Shown piece after piece: positions 8,387-17,298 of a stretch of 64,000 nt of DNA (positions are counted from its first letter, which is position 1; the number at the start of each line of letters is the position of its first letter). Under the pieces are notes generated by a model, which was not told the DNA's origin, did not search any database, and saw only the letters and a list, made by a program, of their open reading frames with translations. The DNA is from Algihabitans albus (GTDB lineage: Bacteria; Pseudomonadota; Alphaproteobacteria; Kiloniellales; DSM-21159), in the NCBI RefSeq assembly GCF_003572205.1, contig NZ_QXNY01000005.1, forward strand, positions 248,001-312,000, read 5' to 3'. Both the position numbers and the translations under genes were made by a program.

Positions 8387-8794
8387 ATGGATCTTTACAA
8401 GACGCTGGACATCTCGGCTTCGGGCATGCGCGCCCAGGGCACCCGGCTGCGGGTGATCTCCGAGAATATCGCCAATGCCAGCTCGACCGGCCAGACGCCG
8501 GGCGCAGAGCCCTTTCGGCGCAAGATGGTCACCTTCACCAACGAACTCGACCGCGCACTGGACGCCGAATTGGTGAAAGTGAAGGACGTCGGTGTCGATG
8601 AATCGGAGTTCAGCCGGCGTTACAATCCAGGTCACCCCGCTGCCGACGGCGAAGGATATGTCCTGATGCCGAACGTGAACTCACTGATCGAGATGTCCGA
8701 CATGCGCGAGGCGCAGCGGTCCTACGAGGCCAACTTGCGAGTCATCCAGTCGTCGCGGGCGATGCTGGAGCAGACCATCGCGATCCTGCGCTAG
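8387..8794 (+). CDS. flgC: flagellar basal-body rod protein FlgC
   Basis: 135 aa, with the N-terminal rod motif (SGMRAQGTRLRVISENIANA) and the conserved PNVNSLIEMSDMREAQRSYE block leading into the C-terminal helix. It builds the proximal rod together with FlgB, FlgF and FliE. A good GGGAGG precedes the ATG, and the gene is co-oriented with flgB after a 42-nt gap. Confidence 0.97.
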   Translation: MDLYKTLDISASGMRAQGTRLRVISENIANASSTGQTPGAEPFRRKMVTFTNELDRALDAELVKVKDVGVDESEFSRRYNPGHPAADGEGYVLMPNVNSLIEMSDMREAQRSYEANLRVIQSSRAMLEQTIAILR

Positions 8795-8933
8795 CCGCGC
8801 GACGCGATCCGACACTGGCTCGCCGGTGTAACGCTTTCAACCAGCCGCCAAGAGGGCGGCTGCCACCCGGTCCAGGAGGGGCGGGATTTCAGAGAGGGGC
8901 GAGCCGGGCGAGCCGGATCGTCGGAGCCGAGCG

Positions 8934-9260
8934 ATGAGCGTGAACCTTACCGAAGCGCTGACCGCTTATCAGCGGGCCCAACAGCGTCCGCTCGACGGCG
9001 GCGCCGCGAACGGCGACGGCTTTGCGCCCCAGGCGGGCAGCGCAACCGACTTCGCCGCTATGGTGCGGGACGCCGCCGAAGCGGCGCAGGACCGCCTGCA
9101 GCAAGGCGAGACCGCGAGCCTGAAAGCCGCGGCCGGCCAAGCCGACATCAACGACGTGGTCGTGGCCGTCAGCAAGGCGGAAATGACCTTGCAGACCGTC
9201 GTGACCCTGCGCGACCGCGCCGTCCAAGCCTACCAAGACATCCTTCGGATGCCGATCTAG
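8934..9260 (+). CDS. fliE: flagellar hook-basal body complex protein FliE
   Basis: A 108-aa protein joining the MS ring/export gate to the rod. The C-terminal half carries the FliE signature (VVVAVSKAEMTLQTVVTLRD with YQDILRMPI at the end). The Ala/Gly-rich N-terminus is variable in the family. It follows flgC after 139 nt that contain no gene, and fliQ follows. Confidence 0.95.
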   Translation: MSVNLTEALTAYQRAQQRPLDGGAANGDGFAPQAGSATDFAAMVRDAAEAAQDRLQQGETASLKAAAGQADINDVVVAVSKAEMTLQTVVTLRDRAVQAYQDILRMPI

Positions 9261-9341
9261 CAAAGCCGCTCCCGGGGTTCGACCCGGCGTTTGATCGGAC
9301 AAGCGGTTTCGGTATCAGCAAGGCGGTCGGGAAGTCATTGG

Positions 9342-9608
9342 ATGGAAGCGGTCGACGTGATCGAGGTCTCGCGCGAGGCCATTTGGGTCGCGCTCAAGGT
9401 CGGCGGACCTTCCCTGGTGATCGCCTTGATCATCGGCCTGTTTATCTCGCTGTTCCAGGCCCTGACCCAGATGCAGGAAATGACGCTCTCTTTCGTGCCC
9501 AAGATCCTGGCGCTTTTTCTTGCGCTGATGGGACTGGCGCCCTTCATGCTGACGGTGCTCAGCGAATTCACGGTCACGCTGATGGACCGCATCGTGTCCT
9601 TGGGCTAG
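9342..9608 (+). CDS. fliQ: flagellar export gate protein FliQ
   Basis: 88 aa with two membrane helices, the usual FliQ size. The FQALTQMQEMTLSFVPKI stretch between them is the family hallmark. The frame stays open upstream to 9291, but the ATG at 9342 gives the normal length. The stop is 9 nt before fliR. Confidence 0.96.
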   Translation: MEAVDVIEVSREAIWVALKVGGPSLVIALIIGLFISLFQALTQMQEMTLSFVPKILALFLALMGLAPFMLTVLSEFTVTLMDRIVSLG

Positions 9609-9617
9609 CGGGCGCCG

Positions 9618-10394
9618 ATGCTGGAAACGCCGCTGTTCGAAGCGCTACTGCCGGCCCACGTCTTCGGCCTGCTGTTGGTGTTCGTGCGGATCGGTGCGGC
9701 TCTGATGGTCCTGCCCGGGATCGGGGAACCCTTCATTTCGGCGCGCAGCCGGCTGATGCTCGCCCTCATGATCTCGCTGATCGCCTTTCCGATCGCGTCT
9801 CCCTCGCTTCCCGCCCTGCCGACTTCGATCCCGCCGATGTTTCTGCTGATTCTAGGCGAACTGGTTGTCGGACTGTTTCTCGGGACCGTCGCGCGCCTGC
9901 TGATGAGTGCGCTGGTGATCGGCGGCATGATCATCGCTTTCTCCACCTCCATGGCCAACGCCTTGGTCATGGACCCTTCCTCGGCGCAGCAGGGCTCGAT
10001 CACCGGGTCCTTCCTCAATCTCATCGCGCTGCTGCTGATTTTCGCCCTCGATCTGCATCACCTGCTCTTCACGGCGATAATCGATTCCTACATGCTTTTT
10101 CCGCCGGGCGAGCCCCTGCCGATCGGCGACCTGTCCGACGTCATAGCCAGGGTGCTGGCCCATGCCTTCCTGCTGGCCTGTCAGATCGCCGCGCCCTTTA
10201 TCGTAGTCGCCGGAATCTTCAATCTCGGCCTCGGTCTCCTGGCGCGCCTGATGCCGCAGATGCAGATCTTCTTCGTGGCCATGCCCTTGCAGATCGCGAT
10301 GGGTCTGGTGGTCATGGCTTTTGCCTTGCCGGTCATGATGGGTGTGTTCATCACCGGCTTCGAGTCGACCGTGACCGATCTGCTGCTGCCATGA
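9618..10394 (+). CDS. fliR: flagellar export gate protein FliR
   Basis: A 258-aa multi-spanning inner-membrane protein. It has the early RIGAALMVLPGIGEPFIS motif, the ARLLMSALVIGGMIIAFSTS region and the final helices QIFFVAMPLQIAMGLVVMAF. It nucleates the FliPQR gate. It sits between fliQ and flhB, the conserved order. Confidence 0.96.
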   Translation: MLETPLFEALLPAHVFGLLLVFVRIGAALMVLPGIGEPFISARSRLMLALMISLIAFPIASPSLPALPTSIPPMFLLILGELVVGLFLGTVARLLMSALVIGGMIIAFSTSMANALVMDPSSAQQGSITGSFLNLIALLLIFALDLHHLLFTAIIDSYMLFPPGEPLPIGDLSDVIARVLAHAFLLACQIAAPFIVVAGIFNLGLGLLARLMPQMQIFFVAMPLQIAMGLVVMAFALPVMMGVFITGFESTVTDLLLP

Positions 10395-10417
10395 TGGAGA
10401 GGAGGAGCTTTTAGATC

Positions 10418-11494
10418 ATGGCCGACGAAGGCGAAGACGACTCCCAAAAAACCGAAGACCCGACCCCGAAACGGCTGCGCGAATCGCGCGAGAAGGGTGA
10501 GGTCGCGAAGTCGCAGGAACTGGGCCACTGGTTCATGATCCTGGCTTTCGCCTCCATCGCTGGCGTGTTCGGTCCGTGGCTGGCGGAGTCGATTTCGCAG
10601 TCCCTGGTCGTCGTCGTCGAGCGTCCGCATCTGATCGACCTGTCGGAAGACGGCAGTCGGCAGATCGTGATCGACATTCTGGTCAACCTCGGTCTGGCCT
10701 TGCTCCCGGTGGTCCTGGTGGTCCTGGTCGCCGCCTTGGGCGGCAGCGTGTTGCAGACCGGTTTGCTGTTCTCGGTCGAGTCGCTGAAGCCGAAGCTCTC
10801 GAAAATCTCCTTGATCGAGGGCTTCAAGCGGCAGTTCTCCAGCCGTTCGCTCATGGAGTTCGCGAAGGGGATCCTGAAGATCTCTTTGGTGGCCGGCGTT
10901 GTCGTCATGGCGATCTGGCCGAAGCGAGACCGGCTGAACGAACTGGCGCAGATGGAAATGAAGGTCCTGCTGGAGGTCTTGCAGGAAACGGCGCTGATCG
11001 TCCTGATCGCCGTGCTGGCCATGATGACGGTGATCGCGGCCATCGACTTCACCTTCCAGCGCTACCAGCACATCAAGAAGCTGCGGATGACGCGCCAGGA
11101 GGTCAAGGACGAGTTCAAACAGACCGAAGGCGACCCGATGGTGAAGGCGCGTCTGCGCCAGATCCGGCAGGAGCGCGCGCGGGGTCGTATGATGGCCGCT
11201 GTGCCGACGGCTGATGTCGTGATCACGAACCCGACCCACTATGCCATTGCACTGAAGTACGAGATGGAGGCCATGACGGCGCCGAAGGTCGTCGCGAAGG
11301 GCATCGATCACCTAGCGCTCCGCATCCGCGAGGTCGCCGAGGAGAACGACATTCCCTTGGTCGAGAACAGACCTTTGGCGCGGGCGTTGCATGACTCCGT
11401 CGACCTGGATCAAGAAGTACCGCCGGAGCACTACAAGGCCGTGGCCCAGGTTATCGGCTACGTCATGCGGCTGAAGGGCAAGGGTCGGAGGTGA
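10418..11494 (+). CDS. flhB: flagellar export switch protein FlhB
   Basis: 358 aa: a charged N-terminus (SQKTEDPTPKRLRESREKGE), four membrane helices and the cytoplasmic autocleavage domain with the invariant NPTH site (VVITNPTHYAIALKYE). FlhB switches export specificity from rod/hook to filament subunits. GGAGGAG precedes the ATG. The next gene, 130 nt away, is the cckA-type kinase, a common alphaproteobacterial neighbourhood. Confidence 0.97.
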   Translation: MADEGEDDSQKTEDPTPKRLRESREKGEVAKSQELGHWFMILAFASIAGVFGPWLAESISQSLVVVVERPHLIDLSEDGSRQIVIDILVNLGLALLPVVLVVLVAALGGSVLQTGLLFSVESLKPKLSKISLIEGFKRQFSSRSLMEFAKGILKISLVAGVVVMAIWPKRDRLNELAQMEMKVLLEVLQETALIVLIAVLAMMTVIAAIDFTFQRYQHIKKLRMTRQEVKDEFKQTEGDPMVKARLRQIRQERARGRMMAAVPTADVVITNPTHYAIALKYEMEAMTAPKVVAKGIDHLALRIREVAEENDIPLVENRPLARALHDSVDLDQEVPPEHYKAVAQVIGYVMRLKGKGRR

Positions 11495-11624
11495 GACCCG
11501 AAAAACCCATGGATTCTCTGACTAAGCTTTGTGCCGCCGGGGCGTACGGTGGCTGTGATACCGTTGTCGCGAGCGGTGTTGCGACTCCGCTGCAGCGACT
11601 GTTCGGAGGGTTTGGGACAGTGGA

Positions 11625-14003
11625 ATGGAAACGCTGTTGATCTGGCAGGCCGTCGCCGGTTTGGCCGTATCGGCTGCCCTGGTCGCCGGTGTCTTCCTTT
11701 GGCGCTGCCGGGAAGCCCAGATGCGGTTGCGGGCTTTGCTCGATACGTTACCCGAGCCGCATCAACTGCTCGATGCGCAAGGCCGCATCCTGCAGGCCAA
11801 TGCGTCCTGCGCAGATTTCTGCGACGGGCGGCTGCGTCCGCTCGATGCCGTTCTGGCCGATCGTCTGGCCGTGACGCCCACCAGGCTGGGGGGTGACAGC
11901 GAGAGCAGTGCCGAGGCTTTGGCGCGGCTGGCAACGAACGCGCGTAACGGCGCCGGCGGGACGGCGGAGTTGAGACTGCGGGGAACAGCGAGCAAGCCCG
12001 AGGAGGTTTGGGTCGAGGTCAGCGTCTGGCCGGCCGGAATGCCTCGCGGCGCGCTGCTTTGGCAGGTCTCCGACATCACCACGCGCCGTCAGATGGAGAG
12101 CACTATCCAGGCCGAGCAACGGCGTCTGGTCGACCTGTTCGAGCGCGCGCCGATCGGTTTCTATTCGGTGGACGGGCAGGGCCGTTTCCGCTTCGTCAAT
12201 CAAACCCTCGCCGAGTGGCTCGGCCGCACGGCCGAAGATCTGGTCGCCGGCGCGGCCTTGCATGACGTCCTGGCGGAGCCGCCGCGGCCGGAGACGCCTG
12301 CCTACGCTCCGGTGGCGGAAGCCGACGACCAGATCGAAGTGAAACTGCGTGGTTGCGACGGAGAGGTCTTCGATGCGCTGATCGTTCAGGCCGTTGCGGC
12401 TGATGAGGAGGAAGGCGGTGCGCTTCGCACGCGTTCGGTGGTGCGTCACCTGACGCGTGAGCGTGCGGCTGCGGAGGCTCTCGCCGACTCGGAACGCCGC
12501 TTCAAACGCTTCTTCGACGAGGCGCCGATCGCCATTGTCGAGCTCGACCGCGGCGGACGGCTGCGCGAGTGCAATCCAGCCTTCGAAACCCTGCTCGGCC
12601 TCAAGGGCCAGGATGTTATCGGCCAGCCCCTCGGCCGTTGGGTCGCGGAGGACGAGCGCACGCTTCTTCGCGAGACGCTGGTGGCCAGCAGCACGGGGCC
12701 CGGTCAGTCCGCTGATCTGCGTTTGCGCGGCGTCCGCGAACTGCTTTGCACGCTCTCCGTGAGCGTGATCGATGACGGCGCAGGCAAGCCGGGCGGTTTC
12801 GTCTGTCACCTGCTCGACACCACGGAGCAGAAGGCTCTGGAGGTGCAGTTCGCCCAGTCGCAGAAGATGCAGGCCGTCGGCCAGCTCGCGGGCGGTATCG
12901 CGCACGACTTCAACAACCTGCTGACCGCGATGATCGGATTCTCCGATCTCTTGCTGCTGCGCCACCGGCCTGGCGATCAATCCTTCGCCGACATCATGCA
13001 GATCAAACAGAATGCCAACCGGGCCGCCAATCTGGTCCGGCAACTGCTCGCCTTCTCGCGTCAGCAGACGCTGCAGCCGCGGATGCTCAACGTCACCGAT
13101 ATTCTGGCGGAACTCAGTCACCTGTTGCGCCGGTTGATCGGCGAAACGATCGAGTTGGATATGGTCCATGGCCGCGATCTCGGGCAGGTTCGCGCCGACC
13201 AAGGCCAGTTGGAGCAGGTCATCATCAACCTTGCCGTCAACGCCAGGGACGCGATGTCCGGCGGCGGCCGCCTGATCATCCGGACCTACAACGCAGCCTT
13301 CGAGACGCCGCAGAGGCGCAAGGGAGAGGAGGTCGCAGCCGGCGACTACGTCGTGATCGAGGTCAGCGACAGCGGCTGCGGCATCTCGCAGGCAAATCTG
13401 GACCGGATCTTCGATCCCTTCTTCTCGACCAAGGAGGTCGGGGAGGGAACCGGCCTGGGACTGTCCACCGTCTACGGTATCGTCAAGCAAACCGGCGGTT
13501 TCATTGTCGTCGATTCCGAACTCGATACAGGCACGACCTTCACCATCTACCTGCCGCGTCATCTGCGTCGGGGCGAGCCGGTCGTCGAACCGGAAGTTCG
13601 CGACGCACGCGACCTCACGGGTATCGGCAGCGTCCTTTTGGTCGAGGACGAGGACGCCGTGCGGTCTTTCTCGGCGCGAGCGCTACGCAACAAAGGGTAC
13701 GAGGTTCACGAGGCGCGTTCGGGGGAGGCGGCATTGGATATGCTGCGCAACGATGGCAATCTCGCCGAGCTCGATCTGCTCGTCACCGATGTGGTGATGC
13801 CGCGCCTCGACGGCCCGAGCCTGGTTCGCGAAGTCCGCCAGGACCGTCCCAAGCTGAAGGTGATTTTCATCTCCGGCTATGCCGAAGACAGCTTCCGCCA
13901 GCGTGTGGGGGAAGAGGAGGGGATTCACTTCCTGCCGAAGCCCTTCACGCTTAAGCAACTGGCGGGAAAGGTGAAGGAGGTCATGGGCGAGGGCAGCGCC
14001 TGA
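11625..14003 (+). CDS. cckA: CckA-type hybrid sensor histidine kinase
   Basis: 792 aa. One N-terminal membrane helix (about 4-24) is followed by a variable sensor region with two or three PAS-like modules (about 37-150, 165-275, 285-400), a HisKA domain with His427 in AHDFNNLL, a HATPase with N box ([11 protein letters not shown]) and G boxes ([18 protein letters not shown]), and a C-terminal receiver with Asp722 in LLVTDVVMP. In Caulobacter and relatives, CckA phosphorylates CtrA and CpdR through ChpT and controls cell cycle and flagellar genes. The architecture, motif detail and linkage to flhB all support CckA. CtrA, ChpT and DivK are not in the window. Confidence 0.9.
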   Translation: METLLIWQAVAGLAVSAALVAGVFLWRCREAQMRLRALLDTLPEPHQLLDAQGRILQANASCADFCDGRLRPLDAVLADRLAVTPTRLGGDSESSAEALARLATNARNGAGGTAELRLRGTASKPEEVWVEVSVWPAGMPRGALLWQVSDITTRRQMESTIQAEQRRLVDLFERAPIGFYSVDGQGRFRFVNQTLAEWLGRTAEDLVAGAALHDVLAEPPRPETPAYAPVAEADDQIEVKLRGCDGEVFDALIVQAVAADEEEGGALRTRSVVRHLTRERAAAEALADSERRFKRFFDEAPIAIVELDRGGRLRECNPAFETLLGLKGQDVIGQPLGRWVAEDERTLLRETLVASSTGPGQSADLRLRGVRELLCTLSVSVIDDGAGKPGGFVCHLLDTTEQKALEVQFAQSQKMQAVGQLAGGIAHDFNNLLTAMIGFSDLLLLRHRPGDQSFADIMQIKQNANRAANLVRQLLAFSRQQTLQPRMLNVTDILAELSHLLRRLIGETIELDMVHGRDLGQVRADQGQLEQVIINLAVNARDAMSGGGRLIIRTYNAAFETPQRRKGEEVAAGDYVVIEVSDSGCGISQANLDRIFDPFFSTKEVGEGTGLGLSTVYGIVKQTGGFIVVDSELDTGTTFTIYLPRHLRRGEPVVEPEVRDARDLTGIGSVLLVEDEDAVRSFSARALRNKGYEVHEARSGEAALDMLRNDGNLAELDLLVTDVVMPRLDGPSLVREVRQDRPKLKVIFISGYAEDSFRQRVGEEEGIHFLPKPFTLKQLAGKVKEVMGEGSA

Positions 14004-14181
14004 CGCCTATGGTTTGCCACATCACGCTTGCCGCATCGGGCCTGCCGTATCTCCGCCGCTGACCGTTGTGGCTTCGCCCCGCTTTCCGGCTTTTTTCCAG
14101 TCCCAAGTTTGTTCCGCACTTCTCGTCGGCCGTTCACTCGGTTAACGGGCAGTGTGAGGGAGGCAAAATAAACGCGGGATA

Positions 14182-14928
14182 GTGCCGATGGGATTGCTTG
14201 CGTCAGGCTACCAGAAGGCGAAACGCCGGTTGCGGGATGGTTGGATGACGCATCGGCTCGACCCGATCGCGCGACGGGTCCAGCAGCAGCGTCTGACCTA
14301 TCTGGCGACCTCCAAGCTCTACAGCCTGACGAGGCAGATCGATCGGCTGAACCGTGAAGGCGTAGCCGGTGACCTCTATGAATTCGGGATCGCACTTGGA
14401 GGATCCTCGATCATCATGGCCAGCAAGATGCAGAACCGTCATTACCACGGGTTCGACGTCTTCGGGACGATACCGCCGCCCTCCGAACAGGACGAGCGCG
14501 ACAGCCATGAACGTTACGCCGTGATCGAGGCGGGCCGGTCCAAGGGGATCGAGGGCGACGACTACTACGGCTATGTCGACGATCTCTACGACCGGGTGGT
14601 CCGGAACTTCGCTGATTGCGGACTGGCCGTCGACGGCGAAAGGATCGCGCTTCACAAAGGCCTGTTCGAGGACACGCTGACTTTGGCGCCGGGAACCCGG
14701 ATCGCGCTCGCTCACGTCGATTGCGATTGGTACGAACCGGTCAAGTTCTGTCTGGAACAGATCGCCGATCATATGTCCCTCGAGGGCGCCATCATCATCG
14801 ACGATTTCAACGACTATCAGGGCTGCCGCAAGGCGACCTGCGATTTCCTGGCGAGCGACTCCCGCTTCCTGCTGCAGACGGAACGGCCGCATGCGATCCT
14901 GATCCGGCGCGCGGAGAGGGAGGGCTAG
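14182..14928 (+). CDS. TylF/MycF-family SAM-dependent O-methyltransferase
   Basis: 248 aa of the macrocin O-methyltransferase-like family. Supporting features are the SAM-binding region (GDLYEFGIALGGSSIIMA), the FDVFGTIPPP turn, the metal-binding acidic residues in HVDCDWYEPV and IIIDDFNDYQGCRKA, and the family's normal length. In antibiotic producers these enzymes methylate sugars; here the gene is alone, between cckA and recA, so the substrate is unknown (a surface glycan is one possibility). The start is GTG 14182 or ATG 14188, with GGGAGG upstream. Confidence 0.8.
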   Translation: MPMGLLASGYQKAKRRLRDGWMTHRLDPIARRVQQQRLTYLATSKLYSLTRQIDRLNREGVAGDLYEFGIALGGSSIIMASKMQNRHYHGFDVFGTIPPPSEQDERDSHERYAVIEAGRSKGIEGDDYYGYVDDLYDRVVRNFADCGLAVDGERIALHKGLFEDTLTLAPGTRIALAHVDCDWYEPVKFCLEQIADHMSLEGAIIIDDFNDYQGCRKATCDFLASDSRFLLQTERPHAILIRRAEREG

Positions 14929-15124
14929 AGCCACAGCCGCTGGCGAGAGTTCAGTGTCGCCGGCGATCTTCGCCTTGAGCCCGACCGCGTCCCTATTCTT
15001 GCCCGGCGTGGTCGACCGCTTCGCGATCCGAGTCGTGGAGGCCGGTGCCTTGGCCGTCTTTTCCGCCCTAATTCAATGATCCAGGCTTGAGCGAGTTTTG
15101 TTCTCTTTTCGGGCTTGTTTTCCG

Positions 15125-15153
15125 TTGCCAAAAAAGAACAAGACAGGTACATT
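15125..15153 (+). promoter_or_regulatory. recA promoter with LexA-type site in the spacer
   Basis: TTGCCA (15125-15130) and TACATT (15148-15153) are separated by exactly 17 nt. Inside and overlapping this promoter, GAAC-N7-GTAC (15136-15150) reads on the other strand as GTAC-N7-GTTC, one mismatch from the alphaproteobacterial LexA box GTTC-N7-GTTC. The overlap is the expected geometry for SOS repression of recA. Confidence 0.55.
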
Positions 15154-15204
15154 TGCGCTCCGATTGCGACGCCTGAGCCGGCGTGGGATAAGGGAGTGGA
15201 CGCG

Positions 15205-16299
15205 ATGAGCCAGACGGCTTTGCGATTGATCGACGGGGACAAGGTGGACAAAACGAAAGCACTGGATCAGGCCCTTAGCCAGATCGAACGGGCCTTTGGC
15301 AAAGGGTCCGTGATGAAGCTGGGCCAGCGCGACGTGGTCGATATCGCGACCATTTCTACCGGTTCGCTCGGTCTTGATATCGGGCTCGGTATCGGCGGTG
15401 TTCCGCGCGGACGCATTGTCGAGATCTATGGCCCGGAATCGTCCGGCAAGACAACGCTGGCGCTGCACATCGCCGCTGAAGCGCAGAAGGCCGGCGGAAC
15501 CGCTGCCTTCATCGATGCCGAGCACGCGTTGGATCCGAGCTACGCTACGAAGCTGGGCGTTGATATCGACGAACTGCTGATCAGCCAGCCCGATGCCGGT
15601 GAGCAGGCTTTGGAAATCGCCGACACACTGGTTCGCTCCGGCGCAGTCGACGTGCTGGTGATCGATTCCGTTGCCGCACTGGTGCCCCGGGCCGAACTCG
15701 AGGGCGAGATGGGCGATCAGATGCCGGGCTTGCAGGCACGGCTGATGAGTCAGGCCTTGCGTAAGCTGACGTCCTCGATTTCGAAGTCGCATACCCTGGT
15801 CATTTTCATTAACCAGATCCGTATGAAGATCGGCGTCATGTTCGGGAGCCCGGAGACGACGTCGGGCGGTAATGCGCTGAAGTTCTACGCTTCGGTGCGC
15901 CTCGATATACGGCGAATCGGTGCGATCAAGGACCGCGACACCGTCGTCGGCAACCAGACGCGCGTAAAGGTGGTCAAGAACAAGCTGGCTCCGCCGTTCC
16001 GTGTCGTCGAATTCGATATCATGTACGGGCAGGGGATCTCCAAGACGGGTGAACTGCTCGATCTTGGGGTACAGGCCGGCGTGGTGGAGAAGTCGGGTGC
16101 TTGGTTCTCGGCCGATGGCCAAAGGATTGGTCAGGGCCGCGAGAACGCCAAGACCTTCCTCAAGGAAAACCCTGAGATCGCGAATAAGATCGAGCGCGCG
16201 GTTCGGGCCAATGCCGGTCTGGTGGCTGACGCCATGCTCGAAGGGCCCGATGAGCCAAGCCCGGGCGCCCCGACGGAGAGCTCGGCCCCAGAAAGCTGA
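15205..16299 (+). CDS. recA: recombinase RecA
   Basis: 364 aa. Walker A is [13 protein letters not shown], followed by [10 protein letters not shown], the L1 loop region around [17 protein letters not shown], and the L2 region near [19 protein letters not shown]. It drives strand exchange and stimulates LexA self-cleavage. The open frame reaches 15115, but the ATG at 15205 has AGGGAG 8 nt before it and gives the usual N-terminus. The gene ends in a 17-bp tandem repeat and a convergent hairpin. Confidence 0.98.
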   Translation: MSQTALRLIDGDKVDKTKALDQALSQIERAFGKGSVMKLGQRDVVDIATISTGSLGLDIGLGIGGVPRGRIVEIYGPESSGKTTLALHIAAEAQKAGGTAAFIDAEHALDPSYATKLGVDIDELLISQPDAGEQALEIADTLVRSGAVDVLVIDSVAALVPRAELEGEMGDQMPGLQARLMSQALRKLTSSISKSHTLVIFINQIRMKIGVMFGSPETTSGGNALKFYASVRLDIRRIGAIKDRDTVVGNQTRVKVVKNKLAPPFRVVEFDIMYGQGISKTGELLDLGVQAGVVEKSGAWFSADGQRIGQGRENAKTFLKENPEIANKIERAVRANAGLVADAMLEGPDEPSPGAPTESSAPES

Positions 16300-16354
16300 C
16301 GGTTTCCTGAAGCTGACGGTTTCCTGAAGCCGGCGGTTTCCGAAAGTTGACGAC
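16292..16354 (+). repeat. 17-bp tandem repeat across the recA stop codon
   Basis: Units at 16292-16308, 16309-16325 and 16326-16342, with a partial fourth from 16343, follow the pattern GAAGCTGACGGTTTCCT. The first two differ at one base; the third and fourth are more diverged. The recA TGA lies in the first unit, so the repeat starts in the last codons and continues into the 3' UTR. Confidence 0.85.
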
Positions 16355-16373
16355 CCAATAGCAGTACGAAACC

Positions 16374-16410
16374 GCATCCCCTCGAAGTTGGATGAGCCTC
16401 GAGGGGATGC
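16374..16410. terminator. 12-bp hairpin between convergent recA and ialB-like gene
   Basis: GCATCCCCTCGA (16374-16385) and TCGAGGGGATGC (16399-16410) are perfect complements with a 13-nt loop. It lies between two convergent genes and probably serves both, although neither side has a clear T-tract. Confidence 0.6.
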
Positions 16411-16477
16411 GTGCTTCCGGCCTCGGCCGGAGCGGCTCTGCACTCCGACCCGTCCGTTTGTCAGCGGATATCGGAGA

Positions 16478-17035
16478 TCAGCCCGTCAGGCCATTGAAGG
16501 CGGCAGTGAAGCCGAGCAGAGAGATCCTTGCGCGGATCGGCTGCTGACGCGGGTCGAAAAAGGTGACGTTGATCTGCGTGCCGGCCCGCAACTGGCTTAC
16601 GCGGGTCTGGTCGAGAACCAGTTCCACCCGACACTGGTCCGGCGGCTGCAGACAGCGGGCGTAGGGCACCGAGAGCTGCTCGCCGCCGTCGATCTGAATG
16701 CTCACCCCGTCCGCCAACCAAACTCCGAGCGGGAGGTTGAGCAGCAGTCCCGGATTGCCGTCCGGCAGCAGGATGATGGCAGCCTGCATGACCACCTGGC
16801 CCTGCTCGTTGCCGACGTTCTGCAGCATGCGGCAGCTCCTGGTCCCGTCCTCCAGTTGGATGCAGGCCAGTGTCCAGTCTTGAAACGTTTCGGTTTCCGG
16901 CTGTGGCTGTTGTTGCTGGTCTTGCGTCTGCGCCTGAGCGAACCCCACGGCAACAAAAGCAAAAAGAAGCGACGCCAGGGCGAAGACTCTGCCGAGGCGT
17001 CGGCGTGTATGACGATGCGACTGCATAATCGGCAC
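16478..17035 (-). CDS. invasion-associated locus B (IalB) family exported protein
   Basis: 185 aa with a basic N-terminus and signal peptide (FALASLLFAFVAVGFAQAQ), a Gln-rich linker, then the IalB domain. Its hallmarks are a WTLACIQ-type strand, paired cysteines (Cys58/Cys68 region and the C-x5-C in ARCLQPPDQCR) and the C-terminal SLLGFTAAFNGL motif. IalB homologues are common envelope proteins in alphaproteobacteria, and in Bartonella one is linked to erythrocyte invasion; here a general periplasmic role is more likely. The GTG at 17035 has GGGAG at proper spacing and is preferred over the ATG at 17026. Confidence 0.85.
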   Translation of the reverse strand: MPIMQSHRHTRRRLGRVFALASLLFAFVAVGFAQAQTQDQQQQPQPETETFQDWTLACIQLEDGTRSCRMLQNVGNEQGQVVMQAAIILLPDGNPGLLLNLPLGVWLADGVSIQIDGGEQLSVPYARCLQPPDQCRVELVLDQTRVSQLRAGTQINVTFFDPRQQPIRARISLLGFTAAFNGLTG

Positions 17036-17298
17036 TCTAATCTCCCTCGGTGACGACTTAAAGACCGCTGCTAAAGAGAAGACGAGAGTCTTGCCTCCAG
17101 CTTGGCTGCGGCTCCTATCCCTATCTCAGCCGAAGGGCGGCAGTCACCTCTGCAGTCACCCGCAGCCTGCATCTGTGGACAGTCCTCCGTGCGGAAGCTA
17201 CAACCCGGAGTCGCCAACCGCCCGCCGACGGCCTCCCGGCCGCAAGTTTGGAAATCTTCTAGCTTGCTGGCCAAGCCCTTTGAACCCAAGTAGATGCC

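Noticed and set aside
11748-13562. 604-codon open frame antisense to cckA
   Set aside because: Mirror of a well-supported kinase gene; composition is typical of an antisense frame and no domain is visible.
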